From assembly GCA_019055375.1 (NCBI GenBank), contig JAHQIW010007220.1, positions 62,001-126,000 of the forward strand: DNA of 64,000 nucleotides. The letters run 5' to 3'. Under the pieces are notes generated by a model that was not told the origin of the DNA, searched no databases, and saw only the letters and a list, made by a program, of their open reading frames with translations. This document shows positions 24,351 to 36,089 of this stretch, piece after piece. The position numbers were made by a program, and so were the translations under genes. Position 1 is the first letter of the stretch. Every line of letters begins with the position of its first letter. The stretch is from Parelaphostrongylus tenuis. Lineage: Eukaryota > Nematoda > Chromadorea > Rhabditida > Metastrongylidae.

Positions 24351-25850
24351 TCGATTAATTTAATTTCTAATATGTCGCTGAAGCGTCGCGTAGCGTATGA
24401 TTATAATGTGTATTGACATACTCTTTTGTAATTGTTGTTTATTTCAGGCTGTTTTTTCTTGCTGTATTCATTAATTAACCGCGTGGCAGGCTAATTGACT
24501 ATCGACATCACAGTAGCACAGCTCCACACGAGCATCTAGCACTCGAATCGCTACACTAGTTACATTTACCTATACTGCACACGACCAATGATTTAGCTTC
24601 AGAACTATTCAAAAGGAAACTAGAGAGCTAAAAAGGATTAAGAGAATCTACGATGTAGTGAAAAAATAAAAGCCCATGACAATGTGCTAACCTTTTTAAT
24701 GAGCGATTTACTCTGCTATGCATTAGGAAACTGATCATTGAGTAAGCAGAATGAGACATCACTTGACACTATTGAGGGCCCAGTCGAAACAACGATGTGG
24801 GAAGCATCCCGCTTCCTGTAAATAAGGAAAGATAGCAGTGTTCTAACTAGTTCGAATGATCGAGAATTGACAACGATTTTCTGCATGTCAGGGTATCGAA
24901 TATTGGGTTTGCGTGGCAATTAATGCGTTTTAACGGCAACCATTTAGTTAGATACCTTGCCAGTGCACGTGCACATTAGAAGGACAATGTGACGTGATTT
25001 GTCCTTACAAAAATTTGGGAAAAAGAAATAATGAACAGCGACCCTCTAAAGTTAGTACCATTTTCGTGTTAGCGAGAATTGGAATCCACTTGAATGACTC
25101 GAAGATCAGCAGAACTACATGTCATGGTGGACCTCGCAAAATATTGTTGCCAAACAATTATGTTCGTATACTCTTCGAGAAAAATTTTAAAAAAGCTTAA
25201 AATTCAATGACTGCGTTTACAGCTGCATTAAAAATGCAAGGAGAATTCTGCAGCGAAACTATAATTCGTATAGCAATTCAACTGAAGCGACATAAAACTG
25301 CTTATTCCAACAATCATCATTGACATAAAAATCTTACGATTCAGACAGAGCTGACGTTGCATCGAAACTGCCTTTCGAGAAATAGGCAAGACAGAATTTG
25401 TTATGTTTAAAATTGAATATTTCTCACCAACAATTTCATTACTGCAATATTTCACTTCCTCACTGCTCGAATGAGCCTCCCACAGTAAAAAATGTTTCCC
25501 AGAACGCTTACTATTTCAGGCTGCAGCTGTCAGTGAAGACACTTTCAGAATCCAAAATCCAGTCTGTGTGGTGCACAGGAATTTTGGAATAGAAAGCGAG
25601 TATTACTCTATTCTTTTAACAAAAATAGCCTCAAATCTGCATTAAATGTACTTCTCTTTATTGTAGGGCAGCAATATTTGCTTTATAGCGGGCTTTGGTG
25701 AGAATTTGTAGACTACTTCAGGAGATTATAACATCGAATGCGTCCAATTAACATTTTGTCATGAAATAAGAATTTTCAGTGAAAAGCCCCAAAACATCAT
25801 TTGGCATGATAGTTCAGTTTTTTGCCATTTATTATGGAACGCCACGAAAT
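24350..25850. other. No supported gene
   Basis: AT-rich intergenic DNA. Short open frames on both strands without motifs. No exon 1 for copy C could be found here. Confidence 0.35.
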
Positions 25851-25860
25851 TTTGTTGCAG

Positions 25861-27019
25861 TGAGCAGCAGCAGCTTCACCGCCACCGGCTTCACGTTACC
25901 TCCAGCCATGGTTTAAAGTGATACGACTACAGTTTCTACTCAAGTACCTGGTATTGCAGCAAACCGAGAGGGAGCTAAGAGATCTGTTTCACTTCTTGTA
26001 ATGCAGAGAGTAAGTCTCTTTTCTGGTATTCTAAGAAAAGTGGAAAATGAACCTTGGAATTTTGATATTTCGCTGGCCTCTTGTGCTTATATCTCTTGCA
26101 TCGCTCCACAGAGTTTGATTGAGAAAGCTTCTAAACAAATTGTTTCAACCAGTAGAAGAATATGTTTTTCAAAGCTTTGACGTTCTCGAAAGCCAAGGTC
26201 GTAGCGCATTGCTACCTGAGGCCGTAATCTTGACCATTTTGGATCAACTTAGCGTTAGGATAACTTACGAGCCATTGCTGTGCCAGAAAGTCATTCTAAA
26301 TGTGATGACTGAAGATGGTAAGCTTTTGGTATTGGACAACCAATTCAAAAATTTCAAGAAGATATCTAGCACATATTCTAAAATTACAATTGCGTTTATG
26401 TTTGATCAAAAAACTAATCAAGTTCTAGAAAATCAAAAAGAACTTCGGGATCATAGGGGATACTAGCGCAGTGGCATTAAAATTGAGTCTTTTAGAACAG
26501 ATTATACTTCTTGAACGAACTATTTAATACCTTTTGGCGAGATTTATTACAGTAATAAACAAGTCGCATAATTTGTAAATTTGCAAAAGATTCAAAGAAA
26601 TGAGTACTTAAAACTGTTTATAGCTTTCCCAGTTTACTACTACAATACCACTATAATAGTGGAAAGTAATCTTCTAAGATTTATAGTTGCTTGCAGCCGA
26701 CATGATAAAAGTGAACTGAGCTATCGTCAGCAACACGGTGACGGCAATTTGCACTGCAATGGTGGCGGCTCAGAAATGTATGTCATCAAACGATATGGTA
26801 ATGATGAGAATCTCAGAGACTCTCACGGTTTGAGGAGCTCTTTTTACTGCTCAAGAGTGTCCTCCAAAGAAAAAAAATTGTGCAGACTTTGAACATCGTT
26901 ATGGCGAACTAGTCGAGAATGATGTGGCAAATTGTGGTGAATAAGCGACTCGAATGCTAACAGTGGGACCATTTGGATCGCACTTCTTCTCGGCATCGGC
27001 AACAGTCAATAGAAACTAA
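25861..27019 (+). pseudogene. GCGVMPAGQ/MANWS family, copy C (exons 2-5)
   Basis: Exon 2 (25861-26009) reads SSSFTATGFTLPPAMV, stop, SDTTTVSTQVPGIAANREGA... LVMQR with donor GTAAGT. Exon 3 (about 26170-26301) is intact: FDVLESQGRSALLPEAVILT then LSVRITYEPLLCQKVILN, donor GTGATG. Exon 4 (26697-26827) contains N-stop-AIVSNTVTAICTAMVAAQK. Exon 5 (26886-27019) reads LNIVMAN-stop-SRMMWQIVVN, then a frameshift before RMLTVGPFGSHFFSASATV and TAA. Exon 1 was not found. Three stops and a frameshift mark it as a pseudogene, although exon 3 is still clean. Confidence 0.7.
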
Positions 27020-27099
27020 ACTTGAAGTTCGATGTGTTCTAAAATAAGCATTTTCTATCAACCAATAATTGTTTAAGCATTACAGTAGTGATAAACTGG

Positions 27100-28850
27100 C
27101 TAATAACAAGGATATCCACTAGTAAGTAATGCAGCAAACTACATTGGAGTATACATTTTGATAAGGTTTAGTTCAGCACTTTGTATGAAACTATGAGAAA
27201 AGCTTGCGAATGGGAATTTACGAAAAACTTCTCCTCGCCTATATCTGGCAAAGAATTTAAAAATTGCCTTATTTGTGGTGATAGAATGAATGCAAGGGCG
27301 AACGAAGTGATGAAGAAGCATGAACATAATTATTTTCACACATTATCGTATCCTATCAACTGCCTCTTTGACAAAAAATCATATATCCAATTTGGCCGAG
27401 ATTGCCGTTAATAAAGGACAAGCACAATGACTCCTCCAAAGGTGAGTAATTATTTATTTATGTCTTCACGCATTCTGCTTACGATACGATCATCTTCAAA
27501 CTCGATACATTATATCGACAAAAGAGTGGTGGCAGAGCGATCCTCGATTGTATAGTGGCAGTACGCGCCAATGGGCAGAGCTTTCCCTCATTGCTTCTAG
27601 CATCTTGATAGCTCAGCTCTCAACGACTACAACCGTACCCTTTGTTTCTGAAAACTTTTTTTGTGGCCCTATCACAGCTAAAAAAGATTTAATTGAGTCG
27701 TTGGGCCAACAGGCAGCCTTCTTCGCGGTGTCTGTGAAATCGATGGATATCGAGGCAAATTCATTGAGGTTACTCCAATCAAATAACCTTACTTGGCAGT
27801 TTCGTTTTCTATAGAACGAATGTTGGCCGCCGTCCATGTGAATATATTCTGTTTTGGCAGGTAATACATCCAGCAGCAATCGATAGTTCATTTGCTGTCA
27901 CATGACGTTTCAGTGTTTTGAAAGAGCTATAAAACTTCTAACATTTGACATCAGTTGGTTAGTTTAAACCGATGTCATGCTAGCCTATCAAGAAAGAATT
28001 TATTTTTTCACACAGTGATTGGATAAAAGTCGATTTTAGAAGAAGGGGTCGCTATATGCGAGTTAATAGATACAGGATAGATTAACCAAAGAAAAACAAC
28101 TTCCTATCAATGGACTTCAGTCGGTGATTCAACGTTTTGTATGAGAGGATAGTGCCGAGTCGGACTAATTCATTGGAGCGCTACTGTACACAAGAAGATT
28201 CGACTTGATACGACTTCATGGACACAATATCATGATGATGAACGAACTATGCACCATCAGCTCAGATCAGTCAGCTTCGGAAAACACGAAGACGTCGAAA
28301 CCTAAGCTGAATTAAGTTGTGTAGCATTATTATAATGGCGTATGAAGGAATAAAGCAGACAGTACAGAGTTGTTGATCTAATCAAGCGTCCAAAGCAGAT
28401 GAGGCCTTTCATTTCTTCAATGTTTGCAGACTCGTACCAGCTTATTGTGACATGAAAATACCAGATATACTATGCATTTTTTTGACATTCTTGCTTGAAA
28501 ACAGTGCAGAAATAAGATAAACCAATGAAACATATGCAACAAATGCAAGATTTTGATTAGTCCTTACTATGCGAAATGTGCAAGAAAAAATTCTGTTCGT
28601 TTACACATTATGGAGGGCTATCGAAAAACTGGCGGCGTTTCATAATCATACACTTTGACCGGAAACTTGGAACGCTTATAGAATGTGAGCTGAAAAGCTA
28701 ACCCTAGGTCTCATTTCGCTCGCGTTGATTTCCCTAGAATGTCAAACATCGCAGCAAGACCACCTGTTCGATGATCTGTCTTCATGAAAAGCTCATAAGA
28801 ATGACATGATGATCAGGGAATGAGTAGGGAAGAGTAGGGAAAATCCGCTG
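27100..28850. other. No confident gene
   Basis: Two unidentified open frames, 27181-27411 plus (CEWEFTKNFSSPISG...CLICGD) and 27613-27891 minus (MDGGQHSFYRKRNCQVRLFD), have moderately protein-like composition. No family match or splice structure is evident. Confidence 0.3.
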
Positions 28851-28856
28851 GCTACT

Positions 28857-28960
28857 CTTGCGTGCAAGAGAAAAAAATGGAAGTTTAGTTGGTGCCTACC
28901 CGAGTCACTCGACCATCAGCGGAGCGGCAAGTGATTCAGATGACAGAGGTGGTCTCATTC
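28857..28960 (+). mobile_element. RTE-type LINE 3'-end fragment
   Basis: AATGGAAGTTTAGTTGG...GAGTCACTCGACCATCAGCG...GCAAGTGATTCAGATGAC matches, in opposite orientation, the 3' end of the minus-strand RTE at 29.5 kb (GAGTCACTCGACGATCAACG, GCAGGTGATACAGGTGATGG). Only the last ~100 bp is present, as expected for a 5'-truncated insertion. Confidence 0.65.
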
Positions 28961-29084
28961 GAGCAGCTCATTACGATCTAATATCTCACTTGCATTTTGC
29001 CTTTATTTTTAGCTCTACTGCACTTCGAAATAGCAGAGAGTGTTACAAAACGTACTTGAAAGAATTTGCTTCAAAATCCGTTCC

Positions 29085-29452
29085 CTTTGCGATTTTGCAG
29101 CTGGCCGTAATCTTGACAGCGTTGGTATGTTGAGTGATGCCTGCATGTTAGGGTAATGATTGAAACATACTACGGATCTGCAAAATTTTCGATATCAAAT
29201 GGACGTGGTAACATATACAGGTTTCAAAAGGTCTAGTATGACACTTACACAGTGCTAGACACGTGTTTTGGCATTTCAGACACACGAGTAGCGAGGTGTC
29301 TTTCGATTCAACCAACGTTCTGCGGGGTAACATACTCCCTACTTATAAAGTAATAACACTGAATTATTCAAATCCGTATGCCGAGTGATGAAATCTCTCG
29401 ACATTGCAGTGACGAACAGTCTAACGTTTATGGCTATTGGATTTAAAGTGCG
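29085..29452 (+). pseudogene. GCGVMPAGQ/MANWS family, copy D remnant
   Basis: 29085-29152 reads FAILQLAVILTALVC, stop, VMPAC, stop, then G at the same exon-1 donor position (GGGTAATG). It corresponds to the hydrophobic start and CGVMPAGQG of intact exon 1; the start codon is lost. About 260 bp downstream, 29410-29452 after GCAG reads VTNSLTFMAIGF, comparable to exon 2 (STRRFTVTGF), and then runs into the RTE element. No later exon was found. Confidence 0.5.
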
Positions 29453-29454
29453 GG

Positions 29455-30170
29455 TTAAGTGAAAACCCATGAACTGTAACAGTAACGAATATAGTAACAG
29501 TTAACCTTTTGACGACCATCACCTGTATCACCTGCCGTCCCGTTGATCGTCGAGTGACTCGAGCGAGTACCAGCAACACTTCCATTGTTCCCTATCGCAT
29601 GCATGTGTAGCCCAGTGGGTCCGCCTCGCTCTAGGTTTTCGCTGAGCATCATATTCTGTTCTTCTATGCCTTTCGTGAAGCAATCAGAGCAACGAGTCGG
29701 AGGTCTTCCTGTAGAGAGCTCGATGTCCCGGAGAATCCAGTCGGTAACGACTCTTGCCCATCGGCTGTCGCTAGGTCGCATCACGTGTCTGGCCCACCTT
29801 GTTTTCGGTATCCTGGCGTATAGAACGACGTCTTTGATCTTCGGTCTTTGACGTAAGTCGGAACTTCGAATCTTTCCTCTCATTTGCGACATACAGGATA
29901 CTCCTAACATCGACCTTCCGACTGCGCGCTCAATAACGCTAAGTGATCTTTCATCCTGCTTACATAGCGACCAGGTTTCTGATGCTTGCGTTGGGGCAGA
30001 GACACTCGTCGAGTCAAAAAGGTGGGCACGGAGTCGGATGTTTGTTGTCCTTTTCAACATCTTCGATGCTCTTGAACGATCGCCAAGCGTCTCGTTTTCT
30101 CCTACTCAACTCTGGAGCTAGGTTGTTCATTATGTTGATTTATCACGATCTTGACGACCATATGTACCGT
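29455..30170 (-). mobile_element. RTE-clade non-LTR retrotransposon, C-terminal reverse-transcriptase part
   Basis: The minus strand reads INIMNNLAPELSRRKRDAWR, SFKSIEDV, then after a frameshift TTNIRLRAHLFDST, ASETWSLCKQDERSLSVIER, AVGRSMLGVSCMSQMRGKIR, DVVLYARIPKTRWARHVMR, RVVTDWILRDIELSTGRPPT and RCSDCFTKGIEE. This is the standard end of RTE reverse transcriptases (thumb and C-terminal region with TGRPPTRWSD). The 3' end has short GGTGATACAGGTGATGG repeats typical of the clade. The element is 5'-truncated, lacks the endonuclease and catalytic YADD, and cannot move. Confidence 0.88.
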
Positions 30171-30309
30171 TTTCAGTTGTAGCGTGCACCGCGCTCGCGG
30201 CAAACGCAGCAGGCTGCGCCAGGTTTGTATCATGACGCGCTTCCATGAAAATAGAAATTTATTTGTTGATTGAGGTTGTGAAGGCACATATCAGCATTAA
30301 GTGATGGAA

Positions 30310-31990
30310 GATCACAGCGAAGATTTTTATAGAGGGTTCTTTGGTAAAGAAAGCGTCCACTTGTCGGGAATCGATTTATGTTTCAAGGAAGGAACAACAT
30401 CCTTTTGAAAGGAGATTTACTTACAGGTGTATTTCTTCTTTCTTTTTGAATTATGTTTCTGTACTCATTCGATCTTTTGAAAAATGCAAATCATCACACT
30501 TGGTTTTGATTGTTGCAAAACTTTCATATTACAATCTGCTAACGAAAAAAAGTTTTGCTCTCAAAATGAGTTGTTTCAGTTCCATAGCTGATTTTTTGAT
30601 ATTATATAGTAGAATTTTGATTTCATGTGGACATTCGCGCTATGAAAAACTAAACTGCCATTTTATGGGCTTCTATAAAATTTCTTGCCCTAAAAGGCTG
30701 CACTTTTCATCACGAATTGAGAGTATGCTGTCGTATTCATGTAAAAAGTCTTTTGGTTTCCTTATTCTTTTCTGAGAAGAGATTTTTCACCAGGTTATTA
30801 GTAATCGTTCACTAACTTGACAACTGGAAATCTAGCAGTGAGCTTGGTTTACGAAAGTACGAAGTGATAACTACAAAGTGAATCACGTTTTGCTTCCGGG
30901 ATAAGCTGTTTTAACATCACAGCAAACTTTTGCGGTAATAATGTTTTCCGTCTTGAAAAACTTTGATTTTGACAAAATATTACAGAAGAAATTTCTATAA
31001 AGAGTTATACAGGAAAGATCGCTCCCATGTGTGAAAAAATATTCTATGTTTTAACGAGAGAATTACATTGTCGTGAAAGGAAACATACCTCCAACGGATT
31101 ACAACATTCGTTTCTTCCCTTGCCAATCACGATTTTGTAGTCATTCGACAACTTGAGAAATATAGATTTACTTACTGAGTTTGCTTTGTAAAAAGACTTT
31201 CATAGACGGTCTACTGTCTAAAAGAGAAGTACTGTTTTGCAAACGGAGTCCGATTTTTCAACTTAACGGGGGATCTTTTGGCTTTTATAGTGATATTTTA
31301 ACTTCAGAGAAATTTGTCGCCGTAAAGTATTGTATATTACTGCGGAGATTTCTATAAAATCGTTTTAAATAGAAAAACACCTAGTTGCTTTGAGAATTTC
31401 TACTTTTTGGTACGGATTGTGCGAAGTGCAGTTACATTCTGTGGAATGTGCTAGTATAACCCTGCATTTTTCACTAGAAGATATCCCAACTGGATTATTG
31501 ATACAATTAACAGCTTCAGAATGAAGATCTTTATACATGGACTGGTTCATGGAGAATGTTCTTACTGAGCTGTTATAGGTGAAAAAAAGACTACGTTTTG
31601 CTTTTGGACTGGATTGCCCGTTGTGTAAGTTTTGCTTTAGCGTCTTCTTTATTTATACAAATGTTTTCTGATTATTAACCACATTTATTGTTTTGAAAGG
31701 GTAGATGGTTTTTAAAAAACCCCATTTTTTGCAGGCAGAATGCCCACGTGCTCAAAAAATCCCCACCTCAACACAAAAGATGTAGCCTTGGAGAAACCAT
31801 ACTTTTATTTCTCATCGTGCATTTCTATCGCCTATTACAAAGAATTTGACTTCAAAACACGTGTTTTGCCTTCGGGATGGCTATCTTGACGGTTTAACTT
31901 CGCTGAGGGCTTTGTTGACAGTTATATGAAGAAATTTAGATGATGTGAGTATTTGATTGTTACAAAGGAGCGACATATAACCAAGGAAAT
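30310..31990. repeat. Degenerate tandem array, period about 345 bp
   Basis: Landmarks recur in the same order: a CACGTTTTGCTTCCGGG-like block near 30545, 30888, 31228, 31588 and 31860, and a GARATTTCTATAAA block near 30675, 30990, 31345 and 31985. Units are strongly diverged. The block TTGCTTTGTAAAAAGACTTT...GACGGTCTAC near 31185 matches 58829-58870 inside the piggyBac element, so the array appears related to piggyBac internal sequence. The 144-codon open frame at 30341-30775 is part of this repeat, not a gene. Confidence 0.5.
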
Positions 31991-34900
31991 TTCCATAGGC
32001 ATTTTCAGGAGAAAGTACGCCAACACGTCCTAAAAATCCGCGTTCAATAGGAAAACAACAAAAATGAGTTTACTTTCAACTCTTACTCCCCATTTCTCTC
32101 TGTTATCTTGTAGAAGTAAGACCCTTTTTTCCCAAATCATCATCCATCCGATCACCACAAATATCTGTCTGCTTTTTTCAGACACAATTGCCTCTGGGCC
32201 CAGAGTTGTTCCGTGACGCAAAAGTGCTCAACTCCTCTTTACAATCTTGAACATTCGTAGAAATTAACAAGGGGAATGTGTGAATAGCTCATAGCTAAGC
32301 ATGGAGCAAGAGCTCCAAGCTTTTGTTTGAACGTGTAGGCGGGAGAATGAAAGCAAATCATGCGATAGAGGGAACACTCGTACTGTTAAAACGATACCCA
32401 TCGGAAGCAGTTGTGCAACATGGAGGTCACAGTGTTACTGTTGGACGCCTAATTTTTGTATGTGGTCAAATTGGAGTTATTAGGAGAGTGGGAAAGAATG
32501 TTAGAGTCAACACGATAAATTGTGCCTGCAGCGCAGAATGAACGCGACAAAAAAGTTAGTATCCATGAATCGATAGAACAAAGTCTTTTCGTAATTTCAA
32601 AAGATTCCAACTTCAGGAGTTTGCTATTAATACAGATATTATTGTGAATTATTGACGATATGGCATCGTATGCAGTGCGCAGCATCATTTTTTCACTATC
32701 ATGACTTCGAGGTATGTCGTAAAATGAAACAGCTTCAAAACTGGAAGAGTTCAATCGTAATTTTTGATTCAGAAGAACGAACTGATAAGTGTCTTATTGT
32801 TTGACTATTATTCATGTGTAGCAATGAATAAGAACAAGAAATTGTGAACGTGAAAATAAAAGATCAAGATGTTTAATCAATGTTTGAAAATGGATAAAAT
32901 TGCAGAAAAATATTGAAAACACTTTACAACACCCTATTGTTGTGAACTCTGGTTTTGGCTTGGAACACGAAGTTCTAGGAGAGATAATCGGCGATGTTTC
33001 TACTACAGGTATTCTTATCAACTCTCTTCTATAATCTTTCATGACTTGTTGGTAATAAAAATCTTTTAGTGACGATGAAAATCGAAATTTATCCCGGAAA
33101 CTGTCTCAAAACTGTATGGAGTTAATCATTACTCAATAGCTGTCGTTTTTCGAGCTTTTTGATTGAATACAACTCTTACAAATGAAATTGTCGGAATTCC
33201 AATAAGGCAGTAAAGCGATTTGCCTGAACTTCGCAATACTTGCCGCAAGTTTGTAGTTCTTGGATAGCAAGTTCTTTTCGTAAGATTAAAGAACACGGAG
33301 GGTAAGCCGCTATTTTTTGACAATATTTTGGCCTTGTAGGGCTTACATAGCATCTTATAATTTGTTTCAAGGACACTTTTAACCTCTAAGAAACGGCCAC
33401 AAAAATCGATGCGCGTAGAAGGAATTGCGCAGCGGTGCGTGATTTTCCTTATTTGATTAAGGTTTTGTGAAAATTTTAGGACTTGTTGCTTGACTTTGAT
33501 GGAACAAAATTTTCTCTACTCGCTCAAATGATTTTTGTTGGAATATAAGTGTCTTGTACAAAGAATAACGCTAGTTTACTACACAGTCATGCTAGATTTG
33601 GCAATCAATCAATTCTATTGAGTTGTATAACGGAAATAACAATAAATATCTTCAGGTTTGACCTTCCCCAGTTTTTCTTGCAAACCCCATAGCCCACTAT
33701 AGTGGAAAAAATTGGAAAACAATGAGCAATCCATCAAAAACGAAGACACATGTCTATTTGATGCAAGTTCATCAATACTCCAACTATAATTAAGTTTATA
33801 CTAGTCTATCTTTTATTTCCAGTTATTTAGAGTTGAGGTTTGTGAAAAAAGCTGAGAATTTATGAACAGTAGATGAGCTTTGAGAGTAAGAATCATCTTT
33901 AAACAAAAGGTCTGGAACATTGGCATTATGCAAAATATTGCTCAGAAATTTGTGCCTCCAAAAAAGTACTTGGAATTTTTGCCTTATCCGTTTCCATCTT
34001 CGAGAAAACATATTTTTCGCTTCTTTTAGTCACTCTAATAATCATTCGATAGCCTACATCTTGAAAAGTGAACTTTGCATTCTAATTTTTGAATGGTCTT
34101 TATAATACGTTGTGACTCTAAAAATATGATATTATTTCATGTTGATGCATTTCTCATTATCATGCATCTCTGGGATTGTTTAGGTGTTTGAATGTAGTCC
34201 TAGCCTAATGATTTTTAATAATTCAATGACTCTCTGTCGCTTATTAATGCATCAAATTAGTGTGGTTAGTCTTTCAGATAAGTCTGGTCGCGAAGTCCAA
34301 ACCGCGAGTGAAGTGTCAATGAATCAGTCGAGCGCGGACCTTCGCCTAAGCTCCATTAATTCTGCGTGCCGCTTTACTAAGATTTTCCATCCGTGCATAA
34401 TAAGCAAGCGAACTTTTCCTTCCATCTTAGAGAAAGTATATGCTAGTTGTACACCAAAATGTTTGCAAGAAAATGGACAGATAAACGGTACCAGATTTGT
34501 GAAATTTTGTTCTCTTTTAATCAATAAATTCGGTGTTTGTTACCCTAGAGCCAAATGTAATGATTCAAGACTTGAGGCCTCTGTTCAATTGCTGCTGTAC
34601 TAAGTGTTAATGTGCGTCATAGACACCTGCTATGCGGACCATTTAGCGTTACATCAAGGAGAAAACAACCTATAAAAGCAATAATTACATAGTAATAAAA
34701 CAATATCTATCAAAAATATACTACAACAAATCGGCGGTGGATTACGTAACAGTACAATTGATCGACAACTATATCAAGGTCTTATCAATCTCAATTTAAT
34801 CCCACAACAGTGATATGCCGGCAAGCGGTGTGTTTCACAGCGAAAGCTGTAACACGAATAAATTCATGAAAAGCGTTCCATCTAGTCTGAGTACTTGCAA

Positions 34901-35540
34901 GCCTCATCCATAGATGGATTCTGGGAAGTTCTCACGTTCTTCTCAAAAGACGAGCCCCGAGAGTGGTACCAAGGGGTGATTACATGTGTACACATCATGG
35001 AGATGTACCGCGTCAAAACTACATGGGTCTGGGTGCCCTCCCCTCGGAGGCAGGCCGCCCGTGCTCTTGACCATACCATCCGCCTCCAAGGTACGAGTGC
35101 GCGGCCTACAACTGTCAGCAATAATCAAAGTGCTCATTAACCTTGAAACAAAGGCAGTGAGCAACCGTATGTCACATGAGATGTAAGTCGGAATAGTAAG
35201 CGCAGTGATTCTCTGTCTACGGGGCTACACATGACAGCAAACGGTATGAAAATTGACAAAGAACAGAAAACATGGGAAAGTAAAGACGAAGAGAATGGGA
35301 GAGAAGTTACTGGAGTAATGGACGCTGTCTGCATTGCCTGCGTATCACTGCCCATTACCTGAGTATTCTTCTCTGCATCTCTGCAGGACTCATCTTCTTT
35401 ACCGTCTTTGTGTCCTCTAGGTTGCCTAAATATTGCGTTGTGTTCTATTGCTAACTATTAAGTAAAATATAAGAAAATAGCAATGAAATAAATGAATTGC
35501 TATACCAAAAGTTATGCAACGACTAATACTAATCGAAATT
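31990..35540. other. No confident gene
   Basis: AT-rich with scattered open frames. 34184-34603 plus (139 codons) is the longest but has no motif, and its antisense frame is equally open. A GC-richer block at 34880-35360 has overlapping frames on both strands and may be a degraded element. 33.39-33.56 kb resembles 39.21-39.36 kb (TTATTTGATTAAGGTTTT, AAAATTTTCTCTACWCG), a dispersed repeat. Confidence 0.35.
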
Positions 35541-35544
35541 AGTT

Positions 35545-36080
35545 AAAATTACTTAGCTACACTATTAAAAGTATGTGCCATCAGACTAAACATATTTTTG
35601 CCATTTCTCGGGCAGCACACAATATGCTTACAATACTCTTTATTCTTGCATTCAAAAAAAGTCGTCGATCTTCGATAGAAATGATTGATGTCTCGGAACT
35701 TCTTTCAGCTCAACCGGTGCTGCAGCGACCGAAAGAGATAATAGTCAGGCAGCGACAAGTCAGGACTGCAAATGATCCATCAACTTCCAGCCCAATTCGA
35801 TCGACTTCTTCTTTTTCAGTTTGGCGACATGTAACCATGCGTTTTTTTTTCAAAACATGATGACATTGCGGCGACGTCGGCATGGCATGACCCGATCACA
35901 GCGTTCCACGTGCTCAAAGTAGCGCTTGGCGCTGATAGTCTTTCCGGCTGGCAGCAAGTCCCAGTGAGCCAGCTGAGTCCGGTCCTAATAGAAGAAAGCA
36001 CGGTTTTTGGTGGGAATCGATTTAAACGAGACGTTGGAGTTCCTCGATGGCCTGTTGGCAACCACTAAATTGCAAAGCGC
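35545..36080 (-). mobile_element. mariner transposase remnant (copy 1)
   Basis: On the minus strand, with frameshifts, the pieces are LAHWDLLPAGKTISAKRYFE, HVERCDRVMPCRRRNVIMF, then NAWLHVAKLKKKKSIELGWK, LPDYYLFRSLQHRL, KKFRDINHF and LPEKWQKYV. The order matches the C-terminal half of a mariner DD34D transposase: QDNARPHVA-like block, DYYLFRSLQ containing the last catalytic D, and the PEKW end. The 3' terminus (about 35545-35600) is shared with the copies at 55.08 and 62.15 kb. Stops and indels show it is dead. Confidence 0.82.
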
Positions 36081-36089
36081 TGATTTCTA

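Noticed and set aside
30341..30775. 144-codon plus-strand open frame
   Set aside because: Lies across one unit of the 345-bp degenerate array; hydrophobic composition follows T-rich sequence.
34184..34603. 139-codon plus-strand open frame
   Set aside because: No motif, signal peptide or splice context; an antisense frame of similar quality overlaps it.
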